This document shows positions 51,268 through 60,292 of a stretch of 64,000 nucleotides of DNA, piece by piece. The notes below the pieces were generated by a model that was given only the letters and a program-made list of their open reading frames with translations, had not been told where the DNA came from and did not search any database. Positions within the stretch are counted from its first letter, which is position 1. The number at the start of each line of letters is the position of its first letter. This stretch comes from Paenibacillus sp. FSL R7-0345 (GTDB taxonomy: Bacteria; Bacillota; Bacilli; Paenibacillales; Paenibacillaceae). The stretch covers positions 5,984,001 to 6,048,000 of the forward strand of contig NZ_CP152002.1 of assembly GCF_038595055.1 (NCBI RefSeq). Reading direction: 5' to 3'. The translations under genes and the position numbers were made by a program.

Positions 51268-52298
51268 TCAATAAAAGCATTGTCCGGCATGACGGACGGC
51301 TCCGGTTTATTTTCGCTGCGCTCTTCTTGCTTCTATTAATAGGTTATGCCGGAACCGTGTTCTATCTGGAGGGGTTCAATCCGGCACTCCTGCAGCTCAC
51401 TCTACTGTTCCTGATTGCCGTGCTCGGTGCAGGTGCGCTATATAACCGTATGCTGCAGCGGCAGACTACAGGCTTCATGGATACGGTGGATGAGATGGTG
51501 GACCGGGCGATTCACGGACGGGAGCAGCTGACCCTTTTTGACGAGACCCGGCTGTCCTCCCTTGAACATAAGCTGCTGCGCTATATTGAAGTGGGGAAGG
51601 CCAACGAGCATAACCTGGCTGCCGAAAAGAACATGATCAAGGAGCTGATCTCCGACATCTCCCATCAGACCAAGACACCTCTCTCCAATATCCTGCTCTA
51701 CAGCCAGCTGGTTGCCGAAACCCCGGACCTGAGTCCGGACACCCGGCAGCTGCTGCAGCAGATCGAGGCCCAGTCGGAAAAGCTGGAATGGCTGATAACC
51801 TCGCTCATCAAGCTATCCAGGATGGAGTCGGGCATGATCCACTTACAAAGTGAAGTAAGGCCGGTTGCCGCAACCATTACCAGCGCCCTCTCCCACCTGT
51901 ACACACGCGCCGGCAACAAAAATATCATCATTACCATAGACTGCGACCCGCTTACGGCAGCCCGCCACGATTATAAATGGACCAGTGAAGCGCTGTTCAA
52001 TCTGCTGGAGAATGCAGTGAAATATACGGAGCCGGGCGGCAGTATCCGGATTACAGCGGAAGGCAATGAGATGTTCACCAGGATCGAGGTAGCGGATACA
52101 GGAATCGGAATTGCGGAGGACGAGCTGGAGCATATATTTAAACGCTTCTATAGGGGGCATATCGCCAGGGAGTATGAGGGGATCGGGATCGGACTTTTTT
52201 TGGCGCAAAAAATCATCAGTATCCAGGGCGGCTACATCACAGCAGCATCGCAGCCAGGGCAAGGAAGCAGGCTTACCATCTATCTCCCCCAGCTCTGA
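51264..52298 (+). CDS. Sensor histidine kinase of the ABC module
   Basis: A 344-residue kinase. Two membrane helices (about 12-32 and 39-62) have a very short loop, so it probably senses within the membrane or through the partner transporter. The His motif is ELISDISHQTKTPLSNILLY. ATP-binding motifs are NLLENAVKYT, DTGIGIAEDE and GIGIGLFLAQKI. I start at the ATG at 51264 (4-base overlap with the regulator), with AGAAAGG upstream. Confidence 0.92.
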   Translation: MINKSIVRHDGRLRFIFAALFLLLLIGYAGTVFYLEGFNPALLQLTLLFLIAVLGAGALYNRMLQRQTTGFMDTVDEMVDRAIHGREQLTLFDETRLSSLEHKLLRYIEVGKANEHNLAAEKNMIKELISDISHQTKTPLSNILLYSQLVAETPDLSPDTRQLLQQIEAQSEKLEWLITSLIKLSRMESGMIHLQSEVRPVAATITSALSHLYTRAGNKNIIITIDCDPLTAARHDYKWTSEALFNLLENAVKYTEPGGSIRITAEGNEMFTRIEVADTGIGIAEDELEHIFKRFYRGHIAREYEGIGIGLFLAQKIISIQGGYITAASQPGQGSRLTIYLPQL

Positions 52299-52389
52299 AT
52301 GTGTCAATTCCGTCAGATTTCAGACACTGTCCGGTTAGAATGGTCTGTTATCTTAGAGGACAATCACGAATGATGGAGGAGATACGCAA

Positions 52390-53091
52390 ATGCCGATTCT
52401 AAGCACCTTAAATCTGAAGAAATATTACGGCAAAGATCCGCAGACTACGGTAAAAGCACTGGATGATATATCCCTGACGGTAGAAAAAGGGGAATTTGTC
52501 GCCATTGTCGGCACCAGCGGCAGCGGAAAAAGCACTCTGCTGCATATGCTGGGCGGTCTGGACCGGCCTACGGGGGGCAAGGTGACTGTGGATGGTAACG
52601 AGCTTTTTGCGATGAGTGATGAGAAGCTGACGATTTTCCGGCGCCGTTCGGTCGGGTTCGTTTTCCAGAGCTATAATCTGGTACCGATCCTGAGTGTACT
52701 TGAAAATATTACGCTTCCCATCGAGCTCGACGGCGGCAGAATTGACCGGATGTATCTGGATCAGGTGATTCAGGCGCTGGGCCTGCAGTCCAAAATCCAT
52801 TCCCTCCCTTCTAATCTCTCTGGCGGACAGCAGCAGCGGGTCGCTATTGCCAGAGCGCTCGCTACCAAGCCGTCGATCATTCTGGCGGACGAGCCGACAG
52901 GCAATCTCGACAGCAAAACAAGCCAGGAAGTGCTGATCCTGCTGAAGCAAATGAGCGAAAAGTTCAATCAGACCATTGTCATGATTACGCATAACGAGTC
53001 CATCGCCCAGACAGCCGACCGGATTATCCGTATCGAGGACGGGCGCATTGTATCCGGGAACGCAGCCTCGGCCGGAGCTAAGACATTATGA
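52390..53091 (+). CDS. ABC transporter ATPase (MacB/LolD type)
   Basis: A 233-residue ATPase. Walker A is [18 protein letters not shown], signature [15 protein letters not shown], Walker [13 protein letters not shown] and the His switch MITHNE. This group partners FtsX-type permeases. GGAGGAG lies before the ATG. Its stop overlaps the permease start by 4 bases. Confidence 0.94.
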   Translation: MPILSTLNLKKYYGKDPQTTVKALDDISLTVEKGEFVAIVGTSGSGKSTLLHMLGGLDRPTGGKVTVDGNELFAMSDEKLTIFRRRSVGFVFQSYNLVPILSVLENITLPIELDGGRIDRMYLDQVIQALGLQSKIHSLPSNLSGGQQQRVAIARALATKPSIILADEPTGNLDSKTSQEVLILLKQMSEKFNQTIVMITHNESIAQTADRIIRIEDGRIVSGNAASAGAKTL

Positions 53092-55619
53092 TTGCCAATA
53101 ATAACGGCAAGATTGTAACCCGGCTCTCCATCAAAAGCCTGCGGGTAAGTCCGCTGCGCAACCTGGCCGTCATCTCCGCTGTGGTGCTGACGACTCTGCT
53201 GATAACCTCGATTTTTACGATGTCGCTCAGCCTTAACAAGTCGATGGAATTAACGATGATGAAGACGGTCGGGACAGATTTTCACGGCAGCTTCAAACGG
53301 GTAAGCCCTGAGCAGATAAAGATATTAAGGGAGCATCCGAGCATTAAGGAATACGGTGTTATGCTCCATGCCGGGCTTTTGCGGAACGAGGTGTTCCGGG
53401 ACAGTCCGGTAGAGGTTAAACGGATTGATGAGGCTTCCGCTAAACATAGCTTCATTCATTTAATAGAAGGAGGCCTGCCTGAAGCTGAGAACGAGGTTGT
53501 GCTGAGCACCTGGGTGCTGGATAAGCTTGGTGTGAGGCACGCCTTAGGTGAAAAGATACAGCTGGACATTGATATTACGGAGCGTGTTCTCAAGCAGGAT
53601 TTTGTCGTGTCAGGCTATTATGAAGCGGATAAAAATCTGGCGATCGCAGGGCTGGCCTTTGTCTCCGATGCATGGGTGCAACAACACATATCAGGGATCG
53701 ATCCGGCAGAGTCTGAAGCCAGCGGCTCCTATGTAAACACCGAAGAGATGAGCGTAATGTTCAAGAATGCCGTCGATATTGAAAAAAAGCTGGATAAAGT
53801 GCTCGCCGATACAGGTATAGATAGACCTACTGGGGTCAACTGGGCTTATACGACATCTTCCCTATCCGACAATCTAATTGAATTTGTGCCTTATGTAGCT
53901 GTCATCTTCATTATTATGCTAAGCGGGTATCTGCTGATTTATAATATTTTTTACATATCAGTTGTGCGGGATGTGAAGTTTTATGGTCTGCTAAAAGCGA
54001 TCGGGACGACACCGAGGCAGCTCAAACGCATGCTCAGAGTACAATCACAAGTATTATATCTGATCGGGCTTCCCTTCGGCCTTGCTGCAGGCTACGTAAT
54101 CGGACGGCTGCTCACGCCGATGCTGAACACTTTTTCCAGTGAGCCTATGGAAGCCGCTTATTCCGCCAGCCCGTGGATTTTTATCGGAGCCGCCCTGTTC
54201 GCCTATCTGACAGTATGGATTGCCGCTGGCAAGCCCGGCCGGATGGCCGCGCGGATTGCCCCTGTCGAAGCAGTCAGGTATACGGGAGTGCAGACAACGC
54301 GGCGGATGAACAAACGCTTGAAGCGCGGAGGCCGGCTGCATGTCATGGCTTTCACGAACCTGTTCCGCAGCAAAAAGAAGCTCACCCTCATGCTGACCTC
54401 CCTCTCCTTGAGCATAGTGCTGTTCAGCATTATTTTTACGGTAATAGGTTCGCTGGATGTGAATAAGTATCTTAGCACGTTTCTTTCCGGGGATGTGGTG
54501 ATCCGCAATGAGAAAATTGAAACACATGAAGGTGAGCGCCCAGGTGATCCTTATAAGCTGTCGGAAGCATTTAGCAGTGAATTGGAGCGGATCGACGGCG
54601 TGGAGAGTGTGGAGAAGGTTTACTACTATTATGATATTCATGATATGGATGAGAAAATACGTGCTGTATTGCAGCCTCTGTCAGAGACAGAGCCGAAGGA
54701 GCCTTATCTTACCAGCCTGCTGGAGCGAAACTCCATTTATCTGCAATTGTACGGCATCGATCCCGGGTGGTATGACCTGGTGCAGAAGGATGTAATTGAA
54801 GGGCATTTCGACCGGCAGAAATTCGCTTCAGGTGACTATGTGCTGGTGGCTCAAACTCTTATGTTTGGCGAGGACGAATACACTAATTATCATCATCCCG
54901 GTGACATGATAGAGTTCAAAAACCTGGGCAAAAGCTATGAGGTTATGGCTGTGATGAATTACGATGCACTCTATGCTGCCACGACCCAGGCTTTCTCAAC
55001 GTACGGGTTTAATGCGTTTTTCCCCTCATCGGAATTAACCAGAGAGCTGCCTGCGGGGACCAACCCGCCATGGGCGCTGTCAGCAACCCTGCATATTGAC
55101 CCGGACAAGCTGGACAGTGCGACACAGGCAGCCAAAGCTCTGGCCGCTTCCAGTGATGAGCTGGTGGTTAAATCTAGAGAGGATTACCGGGAGGAGCTGG
55201 ACGGATTTATCCGGGTTTTTCAGATTATCGGCTATGGCCTTAGCTTCGTTATTGCGCTGATTGGTGTCTTGAATTATATCAATACAGTCGTTACCGGCGT
55301 TATTATGCGGAGGAATGAATTCGCTCTGCTGGAGAGCATCGGTATGACCAAACGCCAGCTCAAAAAAATGCTGATCTATGAGGGGCTGTACAATGTCCTT
55401 CTGACCACAGCCATTACCTCAACCCTCGGTGTCTTTCTCACTTATAACATTGCCAAGAGCATCGCGGGCAACACGGCTTTTACCTTATTCCGCATGAGCT
55501 GGCTGCCCTTTGTGCTGGTCGTCCCGGTGCTGGCTGTCATTGCTTACACGGTAACCCTGAGCTCGTACAGGATGCTGAGTAAAGATACGCTGATTGAACG
55601 GCTGCGGCAGACGGAATAG
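53088..55619 (+). CDS. Large FtsX-family ABC permease
   Basis: An 843-residue membrane protein. An N-terminal membrane helix (LAVISAVVLTTLLITSIFTM) is followed by a large extracytoplasmic domain (about 48-270) and an FtsX domain (about 270-400, YVAVIFIIMLSGYLLIYNIF, then GLLKAIGTTPRQLKRML). A second half with the same plan starts at about 425 and ends in another FtsX domain (ALLESIGMTKRQLKKMLIYE). This double layout resembles MacB-like or bacteriocin-resistance permeases. Together with the two-component genes it suggests defence against, or sensing of, an antimicrobial peptide; the substrate is not known. Confidence 0.9.
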   Translation: MIANNNGKIVTRLSIKSLRVSPLRNLAVISAVVLTTLLITSIFTMSLSLNKSMELTMMKTVGTDFHGSFKRVSPEQIKILREHPSIKEYGVMLHAGLLRNEVFRDSPVEVKRIDEASAKHSFIHLIEGGLPEAENEVVLSTWVLDKLGVRHALGEKIQLDIDITERVLKQDFVVSGYYEADKNLAIAGLAFVSDAWVQQHISGIDPAESEASGSYVNTEEMSVMFKNAVDIEKKLDKVLADTGIDRPTGVNWAYTTSSLSDNLIEFVPYVAVIFIIMLSGYLLIYNIFYISVVRDVKFYGLLKAIGTTPRQLKRMLRVQSQVLYLIGLPFGLAAGYVIGRLLTPMLNTFSSEPMEAAYSASPWIFIGAALFAYLTVWIAAGKPGRMAARIAPVEAVRYTGVQTTRRMNKRLKRGGRLHVMAFTNLFRSKKKLTLMLTSLSLSIVLFSIIFTVIGSLDVNKYLSTFLSGDVVIRNEKIETHEGERPGDPYKLSEAFSSELERIDGVESVEKVYYYYDIHDMDEKIRAVLQPLSETEPKEPYLTSLLERNSIYLQLYGIDPGWYDLVQKDVIEGHFDRQKFASGDYVLVAQTLMFGEDEYTNYHHPGDMIEFKNLGKSYEVMAVMNYDALYAATTQAFSTYGFNAFFPSSELTRELPAGTNPPWALSATLHIDPDKLDSATQAAKALAASSDELVVKSREDYREELDGFIRVFQIIGYGLSFVIALIGVLNYINTVVTGVIMRRNEFALLESIGMTKRQLKKMLIYEGLYNVLLTTAITSTLGVFLTYNIAKSIAGNTAFTLFRMSWLPFVLVVPVLAVIAYTVTLSSYRMLSKDTLIERLRQTE

Positions 55620-55632
55620 CGAAAATAATGGA

Positions 55633-55668
55633 GCAGGCAGATCCGTATGGTTACGGGTCTGCCTGTTG
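55633..55668 (+). terminator. Terminator of the two-component/ABC operon
   Basis: AGCAGGCAGA-CCGTA pairs with TACGG-TCTGCCTGTT and is followed by GTTATTTG. Confidence 0.7.
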
Positions 55669-55806
55669 TTATTTGATGAAATTCCGGCATATTCAAGCCG
55701 CCCAGATTAGACGGTCAGGTCATTCGGCCATTTATCCGAAAGTCCCATCTGCGTGATCCCCGCCTGCCCTCTCAGCCTTGCAATGTTACGCCCTACCTTG
55801 GTCATA

Positions 55807-56793
55807 TCAAACGTTGCTTGAGTTGCTATCCTGCACCTTTACCGGCCGGCCGCGGAACACCGTAACTACCGCCACCGAGGCAATAATGATAGCGGCTGAT
55901 ATCCAGGTCCCGGCCGTCAGCTGCTCCCCGGCCAATAGCCAGCCAAGCAGAACGGCCACAACCGGATTTACAAAGGCATAGGTTGAGACGAGCGTGGGCT
56001 CGGCATTTTTGAGCAGCCAGATGTAGGCGGTGTATGCAATAACCGAGCCGAATACAACAAGATAGCCAAAGGCGAGGTATGAGCGGCCTGTAATTTGTGC
56101 AATATTCAGCTGGCTCCAGTCTCCGGTGAACACGGAGAAGATCATCAGCAGTACTCCCCCGGTCAGCATTTGCGCCGCCGTGGACATCAGCGGGGAGCCT
56201 GGCAGCCGGGCGCCGCGAGAGTACATCGAGCCCGCAGCCCAGCTGATGGATGCCGCCAGCAGAGCAATGATTCCGATGATGTCAAGGCTCGGCCCTCCTC
56301 CGCTGCCCTGACCCGGCTGCAGTACCAGCACCGCTATGCCCAGAAAGCCCAGCACAATGCCGGCGATAACTCCGGCCCCGGGCCGTTTGCCGCCCCGGCC
56401 GAGCCAGCCTATCAGCAGTATCCAGACAGGGACTGCCGCTACGATCAGCGAAGCCACAGACGAGGACACTCGCTGCTCCGCCCAGGCGACAACACCGTTG
56501 CCGCCAAGCAGCAGCAGTGCGCCGACAATCGCGGCCGAGCGCCATTCCTTAAGCATCGGACGCCGTGCACCGCCCAGCCTGGAGAGGAGATACAGCACAA
56601 CACCTGCTGTGAAGAATCTGGCTCCGGCCATCAGAAAAGGAGGCATGCTCTCAACGGCCACCTTCATTCCGAGATAGGTGCCCCCCCAGAACAGGTAGAC
56701 GGCCACCAGGGCAACGCCGGTTAAGTAGAAGGCTTTGCCGGGTTTGCCTGGCGTATGTGCCGCCTCTGTCTGCATTTTGGCTGTAGGTCTCAT
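55807..56793 (-). CDS. EamA/DMT-family transporter
   Basis: A 328-residue membrane protein with ten hydrophobic helices in two EamA halves (AVYLFWGGTYLGMKVAVESM near the front; LKNAEPTLVSTYAFVNPVVA and LGWLLAGEQLTAGTWISAAI near the end). Related to YedA-type metabolite exporters. GGGAGGT precedes the ATG. The neighbouring Lrp regulator, read the same way from upstream, may control it, as seen for some amino-acid exporters. Confidence 0.9.
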   Translation of the reverse strand: MRPTAKMQTEAAHTPGKPGKAFYLTGVALVAVYLFWGGTYLGMKVAVESMPPFLMAGARFFTAGVVLYLLSRLGGARRPMLKEWRSAAIVGALLLLGGNGVVAWAEQRVSSSVASLIVAAVPVWILLIGWLGRGGKRPGAGVIAGIVLGFLGIAVLVLQPGQGSGGGPSLDIIGIIALLAASISWAAGSMYSRGARLPGSPLMSTAAQMLTGGVLLMIFSVFTGDWSQLNIAQITGRSYLAFGYLVVFGSVIAYTAYIWLLKNAEPTLVSTYAFVNPVVAVLLGWLLAGEQLTAGTWISAAIIIASVAVVTVFRGRPVKVQDSNSSNV

Positions 56794-56858
56794 TATTATT
56801 ACCTCCCAATTTTTCTGAATTTGGTATGTAAGAAAAATCCTGCTGCAAGTGTCTGTGC

Positions 56859-56918
56859 AAAAAAATCCGGACTTACACAGCTTAGTGCATTCCCCAGACT
56901 AGGCTGTGAACCCGGATT
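56859..56918 (-). terminator. Terminator of the Lrp-type regulator gene
   Basis: On the minus strand AATCCGGG-TTCACAGCC pairs with GCTGTG-TAAG-TCCGGATT and is followed by TTTTTTT. Confidence 0.75.
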
Positions 56919-56949
56919 ATTTAATAGATAAGGCTGCTACAGAGGACTT

Positions 56950-57402
56950 CTATTCCCCCTTCAAGCCATCTTCATAAATGGTGGATAACACAAAGGTGGT
57001 TGACGTTTCCTTGACTTCGGGAATTTTGACCATTTCATCAATCAGCTGAGTAATCTGCTCCGGCGAGCCTACCCGCACTTTTAGCATCATGCACCACTCC
57101 CCGGCCATACGCAGACACTCTATCAGCGTCACCCCGGGAATCTGCATGGCCACTATCTGCTCGGCTACCTCCTGGAAGTGGCGGCTGACCACTTTGACCG
57201 AAATAACCACCTTGATTTTCTGATCCAGCCTGCTCCAGTCGACAAGCCCTCTGTAGCCCTTAATGATTCCATTCTTTTCAAGCTTCGCCACCCGCTGATG
57301 GACCGACGGACGCGAAATATGCAGCAGCTTGCCGATCTCCTCATGGGACAGCCTGCCGCTCTTCTCCAGCAGCTTCAGAATACTGATATCCATTTCATCC
57401 AT
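56950..57402 (-). CDS. Lrp/AsnC-family transcriptional regulator
   Basis: A 150-residue regulator. An N-terminal winged helix-turn-helix (MDEMDISILKLLEKSGRLSH, then IGKLLHISRPSVHQRVAKLE) is followed by a ligand-binding RAM domain (about 65-145). Family members bind amino acids. It has its own promoter and terminator, with the DMT transporter gene next downstream, so control of that exporter is plausible. Confidence 0.92.
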   Translation of the reverse strand: MDEMDISILKLLEKSGRLSHEEIGKLLHISRPSVHQRVAKLEKNGIIKGYRGLVDWSRLDQKIKVVISVKVVSRHFQEVAEQIVAMQIPGVTLIECLRMAGEWCMMLKVRVGSPEQITQLIDEMVKIPEVKETSTTFVLSTIYEDGLKGE

Positions 57403-57421
57403 TACGTCAGCCTCCTGGCCA

Positions 57422-57449
57422 AATTATAGCATGAATTATTCCGGCGTAA
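57422..57449 (-). promoter_or_regulatory. Promoter of the Lrp-type regulator
   Basis: On the minus strand TTTACG, 16 bases, TATAAT, about 20 bases before the start codon. Confidence 0.7.
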
Positions 57450-57744
57450 ACGTATCGTAGGCATAGTCAAGCAAACTCCAACGATTCGAAAGATACAATT
57501 CCTAACGGATGCTATATCGTTATCAGAACATCCATAATCCTGAGGTGAAATTACGATTCGTCAGCACGCTGAATAAGTGTTTTTTGTGCATTATAGTTGT
57601 ACAAAGTGAAGCTAACCTGCAAAAGCAGACTGGGGACGGTTCAAATTCCCGCAAAAAAACGGACACAGCATGCCGTGACTCAACGCAGCTTCTCGAGGTC
57701 CCGGCTGCAGGACAGCCGCTCCTCTTCAGGCGTATCTTCCGCAT
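57450..57744. other. Region without an intact gene
   Basis: About 295 bases with no recognisable gene or terminator. It precedes two gene remnants and probably contains more degraded sequence. Confidence 0.4.
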
Positions 57745-57957
57745 GTGCCAAAATCTCCAGCTGCGGAATGTTCCTTCCGATCTGCTGGAAGCAGGCGAGC
57801 TTGACGGGGCCGGCGCTGTGCAGAAATTCTTCCGGATTACCGTGCCGCTGATTTCACCAACCACCCTGTTTCTGTTCGTGGTGCAGATGGTCCAGGCGCT
57901 GCAGGTCTATGATCAGATTAACGTACTGACACGGCTGAACAGCTCCAGTGGCTGGAG
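57745..57957 (+). pseudogene. Remnant of a carbohydrate ABC transporter permease
   Basis: The frame encodes VPSDLLEAGELDGAGAVQKF, then FRITVPLISPTTLFLFVVQM and QALQVYDQINVLT. This is the EAA loop and following membrane segment of a sugar ABC permease (usual form LYEAAELDGAGxWQxFxxITLP). Only about 65 residues of a normal 290 remain. Confidence 0.75.
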
Positions 57958-58194
57958 TTGAAGCTTGGCGGACGAGCTGAAGCGGAGCAGCCCGTCTTTC
58001 TCTTCCTGCATCAGCCGCTGATCAACACCGTGGCCGGCTCGCTTGAAGCGCAGAACTGGTACGGGGTTACACAAGACAAGGAGCTGCGCTCCATTCTGGA
58101 CAAATTCCCGCAGACTCTGCTGTGGTGCGTGGACGCGATTTTACCACTGGAACATGGATTGATGCGGCTTGCTTCGAGGTTCCTGCTTTGCTGA
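57958..58194 (+). pseudogene. Remnant of a metallophosphoesterase-like gene
   Basis: The frame encodes QPVFLFLHQPLINTVAGSLE, then AQNWYGVTQDKELRSILDKF, resembling the C-terminal half of calcineurin-type phosphoesterases, where a GHTHW motif would soon follow. That motif is lost after FPQTLLW. No start or intact domain remains, and it abuts the permease remnant. Confidence 0.6.
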
Positions 58195-58242
58195 AAACTA
58201 ACGGTTAATGCCAGCCGCTTACAACGACATGACTAGAGTAAT

Positions 58243-58285
58243 AAAAAAACAGCGGTCTCTCCTTTCCTTAATGGAGCAACCGCTG
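58243..58285 (-). terminator. Terminator of the Old Yellow Enzyme gene
   Basis: On the minus strand CAGCGGT...ACCGCTG forms the stem and is followed by TTTTTTT. Confidence 0.85.
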
Positions 58286-58313
58286 CTTTGCATTGTATCC
58301 TGTAACACCCGGC

Positions 58314-59411
58314 TTAATATAGTACAGCCGCAGCTTCCGGTGTAAACGGCTTAATCTCGTCCAGCCTGCCTTCATGCACCTTCTTCGCCCACGCCGGATC
58401 GCCGAGCAGCGCGCGGCCTACAGCCACCAGATCGAATTCCTGCTGCTCCAGCTTCTCTTTCAGTATGCCGTAATTAACGGAGCTGTCCTCCCCGTCACCT
58501 GCTATGCCTACGGAGCCGACAGCAATGGTCGTCTTGCCGCTGAGCTTCTTCACCCAGCCTGCCAGGCTGAGCTCTGATCCGGCAAACGCCGGCTCGTTGA
58601 TGCGGCGGGTTGAAACATGAAAAATATCTACTCCCGCTTCAACCAGTACCTTCAGGAACTGCTCCAGCTGCTCCGGCGTTTCCCATAGCTTCGCAGTGTA
58701 GTCCGCCATTTTCCATTGCGACAGCCGTATCGAGACCGGATACTCCGGCCCCACCGCAGCACGTACAGCCCGCACTACCTCCGCCGCAAAGGTGGTGCGC
58801 TGCAGACCATCGCCTCCGTAACGGTCCGTGCGCCGGTTTGTTTTTGCCCAAAAGAACTGGTCAATCAGAAAACCGTGCGCCCCGTGCAGCTCGATCCCGT
58901 CAAAGCCGACCCGCTGCGCATGCTCAGCCGCTTCCGCAAATGCCCGGATCACTTCGGCAATCTCCGTTTCAGTCATCGGCTCACTCACTTGCTTGCCTTC
59001 AAGATCAAGCCCTGAGGGTCCGAGAGACCTGGCGTGCGGATTAGGCCCCGTGCCTTCGGGCCGGATCATCCCCATATGCACCAGCTGCGGGAAAATCGTG
59101 CCCCCCGCTTCGTGCACCAACCGCACTACTCTGCCCCAGCCTGCCAAAGCCGCCTCCCCGAACATATCCGGTAATCTGGACTCACTCGCCGCTGCCGGGT
59201 GGCCGATAACCGCCCCCTCTGTAATCACAAGTCCGACTTCATTCTCCGCTCGACGGCTATAGTACGCAGCTACATCCTCTCCCGGCACTCCGTCCGGCGA
59301 AAAAGCCCGCGCCATCGGTGACATGACAATCCGGTTAGGTATCGTTAATCGCCGAACCTTATAGGGCTCAAACAAGGCTTCCAATGCTTGTGTCTGCTGC
59401 TCATTCCTCAA
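58314..59411 (-). CDS. NADH:flavin oxidoreductase, Old Yellow Enzyme family
   Basis: A 365-residue FMN enzyme that reduces activated C=C bonds. The family start FEPYKVRRLTIPNRIVMSPM is followed by the substrate-binding pair HGAHGFLIDQFFW, then RTDRYGG and the FMN phosphate loop AVGRALLGDPAWAKK. I start at the TTG at 59411 because GGGAGG lies 8 bases upstream; the ORF extension to 59516 is basic and not conserved. It is divergent from a TetR regulator, a common arrangement for electrophile-responsive OYE genes. Confidence 0.9.
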   Translation of the reverse strand: MRNEQQTQALEALFEPYKVRRLTIPNRIVMSPMARAFSPDGVPGEDVAAYYSRRAENEVGLVITEGAVIGHPAAASESRLPDMFGEAALAGWGRVVRLVHEAGGTIFPQLVHMGMIRPEGTGPNPHARSLGPSGLDLEGKQVSEPMTETEIAEVIRAFAEAAEHAQRVGFDGIELHGAHGFLIDQFFWAKTNRRTDRYGGDGLQRTTFAAEVVRAVRAAVGPEYPVSIRLSQWKMADYTAKLWETPEQLEQFLKVLVEAGVDIFHVSTRRINEPAFAGSELSLAGWVKKLSGKTTIAVGSVGIAGDGEDSSVNYGILKEKLEQQEFDLVAVGRALLGDPAWAKKVHEGRLDEIKPFTPEAAAVLY

Positions 59412-59582
59412 TTGCAACGCCTCCCAGAACTTCCGGGTCCTCGCCCGGGGTATTTTCCCAAGCCGTTTACGGCGGGATCTGTAAGCAAGCTTACCAATCA
59501 GACAGCCCCCCAACAACCGACAATCCCGCCGGAATGTTGCTTAAGCGAAGCCCTTGGACAATTGTCGGAAAAAAAGAAACGT

Positions 59583-59611
59583 TTGTTGTCACACTGGCTC
59601 ATGATTATAAT
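59583..59611 (+). promoter_or_regulatory. Promoter of the TetR-type regulator
   Basis: TTGTTG, 17 bases, TATAAT in the 240-base gap between the divergent oxidoreductase and TetR genes. Confidence 0.75.
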
Positions 59612-59649
59612 TAGAAGAATCTTTTGACACCAGAAAGGAATGTTCATTG

Positions 59650-60243
59650 ATGGCTAATGTACTATCCCCTAATCCGACCGATCCGCGTGTGATCCGGACA
59701 CGGCAGCTGATTCTGGACGCCTTCCTCCGCCTGCTGAATACCAAGGATTTCAACCAGATTACGATCAGTGATATAACCAGTAACGCAACTATTAACAGGG
59801 CTACGTTCTATGCCCATTTTGCCGATAAATACGCGCTGCTTGAAGCTATGCTGTCCAGTGCTTTTACAACCCTGGTCGTCCAGAAGCTGGAGGCAGAAGC
59901 CCCGCTGACCGGGCAGACCCTTCTGGAGCTTATTGTGGCCCTGTGCGCTTACCACGAATCAAGCCAGCATTGCGTCAAGAAATATGATTCCGTGGCACTG
60001 CTGATTGAAGAAAATATTAAGCTCCAGCTGGAACAGCTCCTTCTCCGGCTGCTTGGCAGAACGGCGGGCACACCGGTCTCATCCAAAGAATTAGGCTCCG
60101 CCGCAACGCTGCTAAGCTGGTCCATCTATGGGGTCACCTACCGCTGGAATCAGGATGGCCGGACAGAAGCGCCTGCCGAGCTGGCCAAGCGCGTTAGCCC
60201 GTTTATTATCGGAGGAATCTCCCATTTGCATAGTATCACATAA
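59650..60243 (+). CDS. TetR-family transcriptional regulator
   Basis: A 197-residue repressor. The helix-turn-helix is at about 15-60 (LILDAFLRLLNTKDFNQITI, SDITSNATINRATFYAHFAD, KYALLEAM). The C-terminal domain is typical of the YbiH/AcrR-like group. Start: the ATG at 59650 has GAAAGGA 11 bases upstream; a TTG at 59647 is nearly as good. It is divergent from the Old Yellow Enzyme gene and probably regulates it. Confidence 0.88.
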   Translation: MANVLSPNPTDPRVIRTRQLILDAFLRLLNTKDFNQITISDITSNATINRATFYAHFADKYALLEAMLSSAFTTLVVQKLEAEAPLTGQTLLELIVALCAYHESSQHCVKKYDSVALLIEENIKLQLEQLLLRLLGRTAGTPVSSKELGSAATLLSWSIYGVTYRWNQDGRTEAPAELAKRVSPFIIGGISHLHSIT

Positions 60244-60279
60244 AAAAAGGCCCCCGGTGATGGTTCACAGGGATAGCCT
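60242..60279 (-). terminator. Terminator of the met transporter operon
   Basis: On the minus strand AGGC-ATCCC pairs loosely with GGGGG-GCCT and is followed by TTTTTTT, 14 bases after the metQ stop. Confidence 0.65.
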
Positions 60280-60292
60280 CTTTCATTACATG

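Noticed and set aside
55807-56793. Plus-strand ORFs (209 and 113 codons) within the DMT transporter gene
   Set aside because: High-GC antisense frames without membrane or domain features; the minus-strand frame has ten clear hydrophobic helices.
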